DNA of 64,000 nt from Chryseolinea soli (GCF_003589925.1 NZ_CP032382.1:3782001-3846000); one strand, 5' to 3'; positions 43,026-52,591 are shown, counted from the stretch's first letter. Program-made: numbers and translations. Notes: a model not told the origin generated them from the letters alone.

Positions 43026-43439
43026 ATGATCACCAGAATTTACGAAAGAGAATGTGTAACGCTTGACTATGACACCAGTGTCCCCTGTGTTATTTCAACA
43101 TCACTGAAATTCATGATGCCGGAAGAATTCAAAGCTCATCTTGATTTTGGACTTGAGTTTATGAAAGAAAAGGTTAAGGAAACGGGAAAAATGATGTGGC
43201 TTTCTGATGGTACATTAGCAGGTGCTGTTGATGAAGAGGGTATAAAATGGGTCATTGAAGATTGGACGCCTCGCGCTATTGCTGCTGGTATAAAGTATGT
43301 AGGCTTTGTAATAACTGAAAACGAGTGGGTTAACCTGGCAGCAGAAGAGTATCGTGAAACAGCCAAAGAAGGGATGACCACAGGCTACTTCAAGGACGTG
43401 GAATCAGTAAAAAAATGGTTCAGAGAAATAACCAGGTAA
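43026..43439 (+). CDS. STAS/SpoIIAA-like protein, divergent copy 4
   Basis: A 137-residue soluble protein starting M-I-T-R-I-Y-E-R-E-C-V-T-L-D-Y-D, then L-K-F-M-M-P-E-E-F-K-A-H, K-M-M-W-L-S-D-G, W-V-I-E-D-W-T-P-R-A-I-A-A-G-I-K and a closing D-V-E-S-V-K-K-W-F. The order matches the two STAS-like proteins upstream, with W-x-x-x-D-W-x-x-R-A shared with copy 1. The ATG 43026 is chosen by analogy with those starts; ATG 42984 is possible. Confidence 0.6.
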   Translation: MITRIYERECVTLDYDTSVPCVISTSLKFMMPEEFKAHLDFGLEFMKEKVKETGKMMWLSDGTLAGAVDEEGIKWVIEDWTPRAIAAGIKYVGFVITENEWVNLAAEEYRETAKEGMTTGYFKDVESVKKWFREITR

Positions 43440-43493
43440 CCAATAATAGTTTGCATTTCATGTAGTCGAAACAAATCTCAAATCATAAATATA

Positions 43494-43729
43494 ATGGTTT
43501 CTGATTATTTGTACGATTGTAAGAAAGCCACATCCCCTCTTGCAAAAGGGTCAACCCTTGTAATGGATGCCACAGAAATGAAAAGTTATCCTCTGGGGCT
43601 GAGAGAAGTTCATGAACGGGCCAGGCTATCCTTCTAATTGATGAGATAGAAAAAGTAGCCAAAAATTTAGACGACAAAGCGACTCAATCCCCTAGAAACA
43701 TTGTTTTCACAAGTGAAGGAGCTGAATAA
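43494..43729 (+). pseudogene. Frameshifted fragment resembling a MoxR/AAA-type ATPase
   Basis: From ATG 43494 one frame runs 48 codons (MVSDYLYDCKKATSPLAKGS) to a stop after R-L-S-F. In another frame from 43619 the sequence reads G-Q-A-I-L-L-I-D-E-I-E-K-V-A-K-N-L-D-D-K and ends S-E-G-A-E with TAA 43727-43729. L-L-I-D-E-I-E is a Walker B of AAA ATPases, and the following T-S-E-G-A-E resembles the sensor-1 strand. The stop overlaps the ATG of the next gene (TAATG). A one-base slip in the GGG at 43618-43620 would join the frames. It is too short to be active. Confidence 0.55.
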
Positions 43730-44904
43730 TGGCATTAGTTTATTGTACGAAGAATATTTTAGAAAATAATATACTACTGCGTTTCCTGCGAAGCACGATG
43801 GTTATCGTGTGCCTGTTTGGCGTGTATGATTTCTTTTACCAGGACGATTCAGCTCTGTTAAAGGCCCTCCTTTGGTTGCTGGCGTTTGGCGGGTGTTATG
43901 GCTTTGTAAAATACACGAATGGCTCCCGTCTCAGCATACGGGTTACGTTAATATTATTTATGCTGTCCGCCGTTTCAGAGTTTTTCTTCCGGGGCGGTTT
44001 CACGGGGATTACCGCCCTGGATTTTTGTGCGTTCGTAGTGCCGCTGAACATGATTCTTTCAGGGAGTGAAAGGCGCACATTTCTGTTCTTCTATCTTTTA
44101 CAGATGGTGGTATTAAGTAGTATCCAGGTTTTTCATAGCGAATGGATCGTGAATTATGAAGCCGACGACCCGCCTTTCGTTGATATTGCCGAGATGCTGG
44201 CCCGGATCTGCAGTATGCTGTACGTAGGCTATTTGTATAAAACAGAATATGAAAGGGAGCGTGACCGGGCACTCCTGACAAGTGTAAGACTGGAAGAATC
44301 GAACGCTGAAATTTCCCTGCAAAATGATGTGATCGTCTCCACCAATAATCAGTTGGAGATGACAATGTTCAAGCTCAAAGAAGAGCAGGCGCAAGTACTT
44401 GAAGCAAACAAAACGCTGGAACAAGCAAACACAGAGATACTCGCTTACGGTAGGTACACAACGGCTTATAATAATCAATTGAAAGTTTTAGTGACCGAAC
44501 TTAAAAATGAACGACAGCAAGTACTGGAAGTCAATGAAAAATTAGAAGAAGCGAATGCTGAAATATCTGCACAGAGCGAAACGATAGCCAGTTACAATGC
44601 GCAATTAGAAGCTATGGTGGAGCAACGAGCAAAAGATATTCTGCAACTCAATAAAAAATTAATCGACTACTCGTTTGTCAATTCGCACAAAATCCGGGGC
44701 CCATTGGCAAGAGTGCTTGGCCTGATCTACCTAATGAGGAGAAATCCTGCAAACGGAACGGACCACGATGAATATCTGGATAAACTGGAAATAAGTGCCA
44801 ATGAACTTGACTGTATGGTAAAAGAGCTGACCATTGTTTTGAGCGTGGAGACCAACGACCAGATAGGGTTTGTAAGAATAACTGACGACAAAAAGGATTT
44901 GTAA
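43729..44904 (+). CDS. Membrane sensor with histidine phospho-acceptor region but no ATPase domain
   Basis: A 391-residue protein with five or six membrane segments in the first 160 residues, then a coiled coil (about 165-310) with repeats of N-x-x-L-E-x-A-N-A/T-E-I, then a DHp-like helix pair at about 318-378: Y-S-F-V-N-S-H-K-I-R-G-P-L-A-R contains the phospho-accepting His. The chain ends shortly after (D-D-K-K-D-L), so the HATPase domain is absent. It would need phosphorylation in trans, for example by the propeller kinase downstream. The stop TAA overlaps the start of the next gene. Confidence 0.7.
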   Translation: MALVYCTKNILENNILLRFLRSTMVIVCLFGVYDFFYQDDSALLKALLWLLAFGGCYGFVKYTNGSRLSIRVTLILFMLSAVSEFFFRGGFTGITALDFCAFVVPLNMILSGSERRTFLFFYLLQMVVLSSIQVFHSEWIVNYEADDPPFVDIAEMLARICSMLYVGYLYKTEYERERDRALLTSVRLEESNAEISLQNDVIVSTNNQLEMTMFKLKEEQAQVLEANKTLEQANTEILAYGRYTTAYNNQLKVLVTELKNERQQVLEVNEKLEEANAEISAQSETIASYNAQLEAMVEQRAKDILQLNKKLIDYSFVNSHKIRGPLARVLGLIYLMRRNPANGTDHDEYLDKLEISANELDCMVKELTIVLSVETNDQIGFVRITDDKKDL

Positions 44905-45356
44905 TGATTCTAAAATTTAAAAAGTATACTATGATCACAAAGGATTGGAGTTCGGCAAGAATTGCTGTTGTCAAAGTGAGTAGCTATTTAATTCTAGTAA
45001 TATGTATTTCCATACCTATTCATGCAATAGGGGGGTATGCGGTTATTAACCCGGATGAATTGTTTGCCAAAGGCATGAAACAATTCTCTGACAATCGTTT
45101 TGACGAAGCAATTTCATTATTCACACAAGCGGAAAAAGAATACGAGGTTTTGAATAACATGAGGCAAATCATTGGATGTCGCCTGGGAATTGCCACTTGT
45201 TTTTTTGCGAAGGGCAATATTGAAAAGGCTCTTGAATTTAACGAAAGTGCAATGGAACTTCACGTAATGGAGATGAAAGACGATCAGAGGGGATACGATC
45301 AAATCAAAGAAAATATTGCCTTGTGTAAAGAGTTGATACGACGCGAAAAGCATTGA
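44904..45356 (+). CDS. Exported TPR protein
   Basis: A 150-residue protein with a signal-like segment (about residues 18-42 from the first ATG), followed by TPR-like helix pairs: A-K-G-M-K-Q-F-S-D-N-R-F-D-E-A-I-S-L-F-T-Q-A-E and G-I-A-T-C-F-F-A-K-G-N-I-E-K-A-L-E-F. ATG 44931 is an alternative start. It is coupled to the histidine-acceptor gene upstream (overlapping TAATG). It may be a periplasmic partner in protein contacts of the sensory locus. Confidence 0.6.
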   Translation: MILKFKKYTMITKDWSSARIAVVKVSSYLILVICISIPIHAIGGYAVINPDELFAKGMKQFSDNRFDEAISLFTQAEKEYEVLNNMRQIIGCRLGIATCFFAKGNIEKALEFNESAMELHVMEMKDDQRGYDQIKENIALCKELIRREKH

Positions 45357-45453
45357 CAACGATGTGTGGTAACCTATGTGTGAATAAGATTTTAACGCAA
45401 CTCCTCGAAGACGAATTTGATAGTAAGATCGGATGAAATGTTAAATCTATAAA

Positions 45454-48400
45454 ATGCGATTTCCATTACTTGTTCTAACCTTAATTTGTCAACCGGCCCT
45501 CTTCGCGCAGCAACTATTTGTGCAGCCGTATCCCATTGAAGTTTACAAGGGAGCAACCCAAAACTGGGTTATGGCTCAGGATAGACAGGGCGTTAGTTAT
45601 TTTGCCAATAATGATGGCGTACTTAGATACGATGGAACCTCGTGGGATCTCATGCCACTGCCCAATAAGGATTTTGTTTCTTCAGTGGCCGTTGATGCTA
45701 GGGGCGAAATTTATGTAGGCTCGGTAAATGAATTGGGCTACTTTCAGAAAGACGATGTTGGAATATACCAATACCATTCTTTAATGCCTCAGTTACCCGT
45801 GGAGCATAGAAAAAATGTAAAAGACATTATAGAAACAATCGTATTCGATGACGTTGTGTTGTTTAATGATTTAGAAAGTATTTACATGTACTCGGATGGT
45901 AAACTCAGAATTCTGAACATATATAACTACGGACTCATTACACAAGGAACCCATCTATACCTGGCAAGGGAGAACGGTTTGTGTGTCTATGGCAATGGAA
46001 GGTTTCAATCCGTGGATTTTAACACAGAACTGGAGGGAATGGCAATTTGGTTGATAACTGGATATATACAAGACAGTTTTTTGGTGCTGGACGATCAAAA
46101 TAAGCTGTGGGTGCTCAATCCTCAGGGTTCTCTTCATGGCAAATTACGACCTTTTTCCGAAACCCTCAACGTCCGTCTAAAAGGGTTACCCATTGTTAGA
46201 ATAACATCTATGACGAATGGCAATATAGCCATTGTGTTGAAAGATGAAATACACATTGTCAACAAAAATGGAGAGCCTTTATATTCTGTTCCAAAACATT
46301 GGTTTGAGGATGATATGAGGGATGGTTTTGTTTTTGAAGATCTGCAGCATAACCTATGGCTAAATGCAAACTCAATTATTTTACAAGTGATTACTAGTTC
46401 CCCGCTCTCCTTCTATGATAGGCATAACGGCATTAAAGGAACAATCTTAGCATTAGGAAAAACGGCTCAGCATCAGTATGCCGGAACTTCATATGGTATC
46501 TTTTATAAAGAGAGCAAGGAATCGTTTTCATTTCTTCCGGGCACGATAGGCCAGACATGGAATTTTTACAATTTCAACCAGAGATTATATGCCGCTCACG
46601 AGACTGGGGTCTTTGAACTGCAGGGAAAAAAGACCACTAGGTTGATAGACCACTATGGCGTTCATGCGCTATGCGAGCTCAAAAGACGGTCAGATCGTAT
46701 GATTATGGGTACTTCCACTACCGGTATCTGGCTTTTGGAAAAAAGAGGCAGCGCCTGGCATAAGCATAAGATCAAAGGGTTCGAGGAGGAGACCCGCTTT
46801 ATGCAGGAAGATGAGGAAGGAAACATCTGGATCAGCCATTATAACAAAGGAATATACAAGCTCCGGTTAAACGGAAAAATGGATTCAGTTATCAGCAAAA
46901 CCTTTTATGACCGCAACAATGGATTACCTTCCAATGTCAACAACCGCATCTACCGGTTGAGAGACGGAAAGATTATTGTGGCCACCGCGAATGGAATTTA
47001 TAGTTATAGCCAAATAAAAGACCGGTTTGAGCCGGAAGCAAAATTCACGCGGGTGTTGGGAAAAGAATTTTGTGTTTATACCCTTACCGAAGGTCCGGAA
47101 GGAAATATTTATTTCTGGGGAGCCGTACCACACGATAACGAAATTGCAGGCATGTTGATCAAACAACCAGACAGCACTTTAAAGCTACTGCTAACTCCCT
47201 TTAATAAGGTTGCTGTGCCTGCGCATGAATTGAGAGTAGATATAGACGCCCCTGTACTTGTTGCAGGCCCTAAAGAAATCTGGATTGGGCAGGGTAAAAA
47301 ACTTCTTAGCTATAACCCTGCGCAAAAAACATTTTATGAAGATTTATTTTCGGTGTCGATTAAAAAGGTATGGGCAAAGGATTCTTTGATCTTCATAAAT
47401 GGTAGGCGCCAATCGGACCTTGATTTGCCATTTGCCAGTAACAACCTGCGGTTTGAATTTGTTAGCGCATTTTATGAAAGCCCGGAGAGGATGGAGTATC
47501 AATACAAATTAAACGGTTTTGAAAACAAGTGGTCTGCCTGGGCGCTCGGTAAGGAGGCATTTTTTACCAATTTACCGGAAGGCACTTATACCTTTTCGGT
47601 GAGGGCAAAAAACCTGTACAAAAAGATAAGTGAACCTGTTTCTTTCTCTTTCCATATCTGTCCGCCCTGGTATAGAACATGGTGGGCCTATTCTATTTAC
47701 GTAATTTTATTTGTGTTCTTTTTTTATTTGGGAATAGTATTAAACACCCGAAGGATAAGAATGCAGAAAATCGAGCTCATTAAGAAGGTCGGTGAAAAAA
47801 CGATAGAGCTAACGGCTATGAATAATGAGATACTGGCTCAGAATGAGGAAATATCTGCAATAAATGAAGATGTGCATAAGAAGAATGAGGAGATCAGACA
47901 GCAGGCGGAAGAATTAAAAAAATCGAACTTAACCAAAGACAAGCTTTTCTCCATTGTTTCTCATGACTTAAGAGGTCCTATCAGACAGGTTCAGGATATC
48001 TTTAATCTGGTCGAAATGAACTATGTATCAGAGGAAGAATTAAGAACATTACTTCCCCGTCTTAAAGAAGGCATTAGTCAAACATTAAACCTCACAGATA
48101 ACCTGTTGTACTGGGCGAAAAACCAGATGGGTGGAATAAAAGTGAAGCCTTCCGATTTTGATGTCTGGGGTATTGTTGAGGAAAATGTTCAACTGTTTAG
48201 GCCAATTGCAAAAAATAAGAATATTCATTTAATCAATTCGGTCGAAGGGAGTCTGTGGGTAAACGCCGACAGTGACATGATAAGACTCGTGCTTCGTAAC
48301 CTGATCAACAATGCAATCAAGTTTACAAAGGGTGACGGAAAGGTGACCATTGGATCTGAGCATCACGGGAATTACATCATGATCTTTGTTGCGGATACGG

Positions 48401-48609
48401 GAATAGGCCTGGCAAAGGAGGAAATTTCGTTATTTTTCAATGAAGATCATTTTACCAGGCAGGGCACCTCTGGGGAGAAGGGTATGGGGCTTGGACTGAT
48501 CCTATGCCAGGAGTTTATTGGGAAGAATGGTGGGACGCTAACGATTGAAAGTGAATTGAATAAAGGGAGTAAATTCAGTTTTACTATCAAAAAAGCTCGG
48601 AGAAATTAA
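45454..48609 (+). CDS. Two-component sensor kinase with periplasmic beta-propeller
   Basis: A 1051-residue histidine kinase. A signal peptide is followed by two-component regulator propeller repeats (about 30-600, with G-V-L-R-Y-D-G-T-S-W-D-L), a Y_Y_Y domain (about 660-735, with L-R-F-E-F-V-S-A-F-Y-E-S-P-E and F-S-V-R-A-K-N), a membrane segment near 745-765, a coiled coil, HisKA with S-I-V-S-H-D-L-R-G-P-I (His near 837), and HATPase (about 940-1048) with N-N-A-I-K-F, D-T-G-I-G-L and G-M-G-L-G-L. Unlike hybrid systems of Bacteroidota it has no receiver or AraC output. The ligand is unknown. The gene is separated from the upstream sensor pair by 97 bases. Confidence 0.9.
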   Translation: MRFPLLVLTLICQPALFAQQLFVQPYPIEVYKGATQNWVMAQDRQGVSYFANNDGVLRYDGTSWDLMPLPNKDFVSSVAVDARGEIYVGSVNELGYFQKDDVGIYQYHSLMPQLPVEHRKNVKDIIETIVFDDVVLFNDLESIYMYSDGKLRILNIYNYGLITQGTHLYLARENGLCVYGNGRFQSVDFNTELEGMAIWLITGYIQDSFLVLDDQNKLWVLNPQGSLHGKLRPFSETLNVRLKGLPIVRITSMTNGNIAIVLKDEIHIVNKNGEPLYSVPKHWFEDDMRDGFVFEDLQHNLWLNANSIILQVITSSPLSFYDRHNGIKGTILALGKTAQHQYAGTSYGIFYKESKESFSFLPGTIGQTWNFYNFNQRLYAAHETGVFELQGKKTTRLIDHYGVHALCELKRRSDRMIMGTSTTGIWLLEKRGSAWHKHKIKGFEEETRFMQEDEEGNIWISHYNKGIYKLRLNGKMDSVISKTFYDRNNGLPSNVNNRIYRLRDGKIIVATANGIYSYSQIKDRFEPEAKFTRVLGKEFCVYTLTEGPEGNIYFWGAVPHDNEIAGMLIKQPDSTLKLLLTPFNKVAVPAHELRVDIDAPVLVAGPKEIWIGQGKKLLSYNPAQKTFYEDLFSVSIKKVWAKDSLIFINGRRQSDLDLPFASNNLRFEFVSAFYESPERMEYQYKLNGFENKWSAWALGKEAFFTNLPEGTYTFSVRAKNLYKKISEPVSFSFHICPPWYRTWWAYSIYVILFVFFFYLGIVLNTRRIRMQKIELIKKVGEKTIELTAMNNEILAQNEEISAINEDVHKKNEEIRQQAEELKKSNLTKDKLFSIVSHDLRGPIRQVQDIFNLVEMNYVSEEELRTLLPRLKEGISQTLNLTDNLLYWAKNQMGGIKVKPSDFDVWGIVEENVQLFRPIAKNKNIHLINSVEGSLWVNADSDMIRLVLRNLINNAIKFTKGDGKVTIGSEHHGNYIMIFVADTGIGLAKEEISLFFNEDHFTRQGTSGEKGMGLGLILCQEFIGKNGGTLTIESELNKGSKFSFTIKKARRN

Positions 48610-48736
48610 CAGGTCACTTTCGGGTAATGCGGATAACGTAATTTTACTAATCGTTGTGAGAGCAATCATTACGTGAAGTTTCGACTTAATCTGACAGTTG
48701 GGGTTACTTAGAATTGCAAGCTATCCGAGTTGGTAT

Positions 48737-50362
48737 CTACTCTATTTCAACTGTTCTCGATTTGGAAATGGAAAGTTTGTTAATAAATTCTTCAATGGAC
48801 TCGTTTTCTGGTAGATTAAGTCTCCGTTTTAGCCGATAACGCGCGGTCTTGACACTATCGGAAGAAATAGCCAGCATTGCGCCCATTTCTTTACTGGAAA
48901 GATTCAGTTTAATAAGGGATGCTATCCGGAGTTCTGCGGTAGTGATCGAAGGATAGAGATCGCGTAGCTTGACGAAAAATCCGGGATAGATGTCTTCAAA
49001 TGCTCTTTTGAAGTTCTGCCAATCGTCATCCGTAAGAATATTAGCTTTAAGTATTTCGTTGAGCTTAAATAGGTGAACATCTACTTCGGGTTGACTTAAT
49101 TTTATTGCATCAAGTTCGATTTGGATTTTTTCAAACGCGTCTGATTTCTCTTTAAGCGTCAAGATATAAACGTCGAGCAATTGTTTTTTTAATGCAAGTC
49201 TTTTTCCTATGATTATCCGGTGTCGGTTAAATAGAAGTAGAATGATAGACATGACGCCAACAAATGCAATAATCAAGGTGTTCCTTTTTGATGCAGCTAA
49301 AACTTGCTGTTGTGTTAATTGTATTATCTTGTTGTCTTTCTTTTCAAGTTCATATTTGGATTTCAGCCTTTCCATTGCTACTAGATTGGCTGCGTTCGTG
49401 AGGCTATCGCTCAATGTCGAATAAAGCTGCTGAAAATTAAAAGCTCTTTTGTAGTCCCCTAATGCTTCATATGCATTGTAAAATCGTTTATAACTTTGTA
49501 CTATATCTATTTTGGATTCAACTTTAGTTAATAAAAGCTTGTACCCATTATCCGCCATTTGCAAGGCTAATTTGGGTTGATTCTGGCTTAGGTAGAGCTC
49601 GCTCATGGTGTTGTAGGCACGAATTTGCATAATAGAATTTCCGGATTTTAGAGCCATCTCTAATGCATCTTGTTCATATTTTAAAGCTAATGAATACTCT
49701 TGGCGATGGATATAAACTGAACCTATGGCACGTAGGGCACCGCTCATTCTTATCGGGCGTGTCGGAATATCATCCATCTCCTTTGCATACAAAAGCGATC
49801 GTTGGTAATGCTCTAATGCCAGTGACCAATTTTGATTGGCTTTGGCTACGTCACCTAAATTTTCACATACGAGTGACAATCCTGGTTTGTATTCGAGTTT
49901 ACGCCAAATGGCGTAGGACTGTGCAAAGAAGGTCTGAGCCTCATTTGTATCACCCTGCTCAAAATATGCGCGTCCGATGCGGTTATTCATAGACGCGACT
50001 TTTCCCTCGTTTCCTTGTTTTTCGTAAATTTTTTTAGCTTCCAAAAGCGCGTTAAGGGTCATGGCCATGTTCCCCAGACTGTGTTCGTAGTAAAAACTTA
50101 TTATTGAAAGTGCTCTGACTTGGCCATTATCGAAGTTTATTTTTTTTGCTAGAGCCAACGCTTCATTGGCACTAGAAAACATGTCTTCCCTATCCGAAAA
50201 CGATTGAGAAGTGGAAATGCTTATCAGCAGATTTACGCGGTTGGAGTCCTGGCCAGTGGCTTGGAGGAGTAGACGAAGGCTGTCGATGTTTCTGGGCTGA
50301 GCAAAAACACTTTCACTAAGGGAGATGAAAAGGATCAAATGAAAACTCAAAAAAGGCTTCAT
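48737..50362 (-). CDS. TPR protein with C-terminal LuxR-like HTH
   Basis: A 541-residue protein. Signal peptide MKPFLSFHLILFISLSESVF (cleavage near F-A-Q), then TPR repeats over about residues 40-330 (I-G-R-A-Y-F-E-Q-G-D-T-N-E-A, L-G-D-V-A-K-A-N-Q-N-W-S-L-A), a membrane segment at about 365-385, and a C-terminal helix-turn-helix at about 475-530 (T-T-A-E-L-R-I-A-S-L-I-K-L-N-L-S-S-K-E-M-G-A-M-L). This is the Bacteroidota membrane-bound TPR-HTH design, able to link an extracytoplasmic signal to DNA binding. It is the only minus-strand gene in this locus. ATG 50362 is used. Confidence 0.82.
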   Translation of the reverse strand: MKPFLSFHLILFISLSESVFAQPRNIDSLRLLLQATGQDSNRVNLLISISTSQSFSDREDMFSSANEALALAKKINFDNGQVRALSIISFYYEHSLGNMAMTLNALLEAKKIYEKQGNEGKVASMNNRIGRAYFEQGDTNEAQTFFAQSYAIWRKLEYKPGLSLVCENLGDVAKANQNWSLALEHYQRSLLYAKEMDDIPTRPIRMSGALRAIGSVYIHRQEYSLALKYEQDALEMALKSGNSIMQIRAYNTMSELYLSQNQPKLALQMADNGYKLLLTKVESKIDIVQSYKRFYNAYEALGDYKRAFNFQQLYSTLSDSLTNAANLVAMERLKSKYELEKKDNKIIQLTQQQVLAASKRNTLIIAFVGVMSIILLLFNRHRIIIGKRLALKKQLLDVYILTLKEKSDAFEKIQIELDAIKLSQPEVDVHLFKLNEILKANILTDDDWQNFKRAFEDIYPGFFVKLRDLYPSITTAELRIASLIKLNLSSKEMGAMLAISSDSVKTARYRLKRRLNLPENESIEEFINKLSISKSRTVEIE

Positions 50363-50479
50363 ATTCTTCAAAAATACCACTCAATTTAATTTGTACACCA
50401 TTTTGTTACCGATTAAATCATTCTATGCTCGGATCGTTTCATGACTATTGCGGTTGAAAAGTCGTAAAACTCTGGTTCC

Positions 50480-50746
50480 GTGAAGAAAATGGGAAATCTC
50501 ATTACGCTGCTTTGGGTATTCTTTGGTATGCTTCAGTTCATTCATTTCTTTTTAGCGCAAAACTGCGGTAAAATCAGTGAGAAAGGCACTTTGGAGGCCG
50601 AAACTGGTCTGGTCAAGCGGGGGGCTGTAAGCATGCTATCTGATTTCATCCATGGCCTCGATCTGTCAGGTAGGGGATATACCCCTACGAAAGCCCGCAA
50701 CTTGGACAACCCTGCAGATGCGTTACGTTCCGGTTTAATTGAATGA
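50480..50746 (+). CDS. Possible small exported protein upstream of a histidine kinase
   Basis: An 88-residue open frame from a GTG (or ATG 50489), with an N-terminal hydrophobic segment and a Q-N-C like a signal. The rest is polar with no known domain. Its stop overlaps the start of the kinase gene as ATGA, which hints at coupling, but the frame may be part of a decayed sensor upstream of the kinase. An opposing open frame exists. Confidence 0.3.
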   Translation: MKKMGNLITLLWVFFGMLQFIHFFLAQNCGKISEKGTLEAETGLVKRGAVSMLSDFIHGLDLSGRGYTPTKARNLDNPADALRSGLIE

Positions 50747-52011
50747 AAATTTATAAGAAAGTGCGTGGCGCAAGATACGTGACAGTTGGGGGTCTTTCTC
50801 AGAACGATCAATTCTGTCAAACTGAAGCTTTGACCTTAGACCCAATGCTCGCTTGGTCTATGCCGGTCTGGCTAAAAACTAGTTCGGTCATTCTGAAATC
50901 TTTACTATTTCAGTTCCTTTATTTTGTTGTAGTCACCACCCAGGCTGCAAAAGCAAGTTCGTACAATAGAAGGCGTACGAGCATCATTGAGGGAATGGAT
51001 TTTCAAGTCTTTGGAGTGGGGAACGTCTGGACTGTAATCCCACTATGGACGTCCCTTTGGATCCCGTCAGGTATCATAGCTGCGCTCGTTCTTATTATAC
51101 TTCTGTGTAATCGTCAACGTACTATCTTTTTAAAGCGGAGGGCTCAAAATCTGCAGGAGCTTGTTGAAAAACATACGTTTAAAATCCAGGCTCAGAAAGA
51201 GGAAATCTCAATGCAGAATGAGGAATTGGTTGCTCAAGCTGAAATACTTGCGAGAAATAATGCCGAGCTAGAAACGCGGATCAAGAAGCGAACTGAGACT
51301 TTAAACAGATTGAACGAAGAATTGATCGATCGGAATTATCAACTTGAGCAATTTAGTTTTATAACAGCGCATAATATTAGAGGTCCGCTGGCCAGAATAA
51401 AAGGCCTCGTTCATTTATTATTGGTACTTAAAATCGAGATGGATGATGACATCCTAGGCCATCTTGATAAAAGTGTAATAGCGCTTGAAGACATCGTTCA
51501 AGATCTCAGCTACGTCTTGAGTGTAAATGATGGCGCTCGTAAAAAGTTTGAGGCCATTCAATTGCGGGAAGAATTGTTAAGTGTTCTGGATTCCCTTCGT
51601 GCAGATATTGAATTGGCTCAAGCGGAGATCGATATTTCAGAATTTGAAGATCTCGAAGCCTATGGTTCCAAGACGTCAATTCAAAGCATCTTTTACCATC
51701 TTATCCATAATGCAATTAAGTATTCCAGCAGTGACAGAAAGCTGATGGTAAAGTGTTGCGCACTGTTAACGGCTGATCAGCAAATTGTAATGACTGTAGG
51801 CGATAATGGCCTTGGAATTGACATGCGTTACGCGCAAGAAAAGATATTCCAGTTTCATCAACGGTTCCATCCGCATATTCCGGGTAGGGGTTGTGGTCTT
51901 TTTCTTGTGAAAACACTGGTGAAGGCTATGGGCGGTAGAATCCGGGTTGAAAGCAAACCTGACGAAGGAGCGAGATTTATCATTGAGTTTGACAACAGCA
52001 AATCTATTTGA
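50743..52011 (+). CDS. Histidine kinase, membrane-bound, with short sensor region
   Basis: A 422-residue protein. Hydrophobic segments lie around residues 44-65 and 108-125; a long coiled coil follows (about 130-205, V-E-K-H-T-F-K-I-Q-A-Q-K-E-E-I). HisKA at about 205-270 has the phospho-acceptor in F-I-T-A-H-N-I-R-G-P-L-A-R. HATPase at about 300-415 shows H-L-I-H-N-A-I-K-Y, D-N-G-L-G-I-D and a degenerate G2 box G-R-G-C-G-L-F-L. The acceptor region closely resembles that of the ATPase-less protein at 43729. The N-terminal sensor is unusually small, suggesting loss of a sensor domain. Confidence 0.82.
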   Translation: MKIYKKVRGARYVTVGGLSQNDQFCQTEALTLDPMLAWSMPVWLKTSSVILKSLLFQFLYFVVVTTQAAKASSYNRRRTSIIEGMDFQVFGVGNVWTVIPLWTSLWIPSGIIAALVLIILLCNRQRTIFLKRRAQNLQELVEKHTFKIQAQKEEISMQNEELVAQAEILARNNAELETRIKKRTETLNRLNEELIDRNYQLEQFSFITAHNIRGPLARIKGLVHLLLVLKIEMDDDILGHLDKSVIALEDIVQDLSYVLSVNDGARKKFEAIQLREELLSVLDSLRADIELAQAEIDISEFEDLEAYGSKTSIQSIFYHLIHNAIKYSSSDRKLMVKCCALLTADQQIVMTVGDNGLGIDMRYAQEKIFQFHQRFHPHIPGRGCGLFLVKTLVKAMGGRIRVESKPDEGARFIIEFDNSKSI

Positions 52012-52032
52012 AAGTGTTTAACATTGAATTTC

Positions 52033-52317
52033 ATGGCTATATTATTTGAGTACACGTTTGAGTTACTCCTCTGGATGAATGGAGTAAAGCCTAAATATAC
52101 TTTAGGTGAGGCGGTGCAGTTTAAAGATGGTGTTGACACTGGGGCCGTCATGGTTGTACGTGCCGTCGTACCGCGCGCATCAAATTATTTTTTGCGATGC
52201 CAAGGCTGGGACGAGAAAACCAGTGCCGCCTTTGAATTGATCATCGACCAGGATAAAGTGAAAGCTTTCAGTTGGCGGTTTGTCGATCGCCTGCATGGAA
52301 CGGAAAAACTCGGATAG
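52033..52317 (+). CDS. Small hypothetical protein
   Basis: A 94-residue protein with a hydrophobic start (A-I-L-F-E-Y-T-F-E-L-L-L-W-M-N-G) and a beta-rich rest containing V-Q-F-K-D-G-V-D-T-G-A-V-M-V-V and Y-F-L-R-C-Q-G-W-D. It follows the kinase gene by 21 bases. It may be an SH3-like or tudor-like small fold, but I cannot name a family. Confidence 0.5.
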   Translation: MAILFEYTFELLLWMNGVKPKYTLGEAVQFKDGVDTGAVMVVRAVVPRASNYFLRCQGWDEKTSAAFELIIDQDKVKAFSWRFVDRLHGTEKLG

Positions 52318-52591
52318 ATGATTTTGCTGGGTTCTATTTCTGATGTAGGATTTCACGTTTGTGCGGCTGCCCCTTGACAGAAGCTCTATTAATTGGGAAC
52401 GTATTTTTGATTTTGGGCAAATACTACGTTTAATTTTTTCCTTTCGCCATCAGTAGCAACCATCGGGCTTTGGTCAGGCTGTACAGGAGCACTGGTGGCG
52501 GGGGCTTCTCAAAGGGTTCTAATTGTATTACGCCTGTAAGAAATTGGAAAAACTAACAAACGCTGAAAGTAACACTCGAAGATGATTGGCT

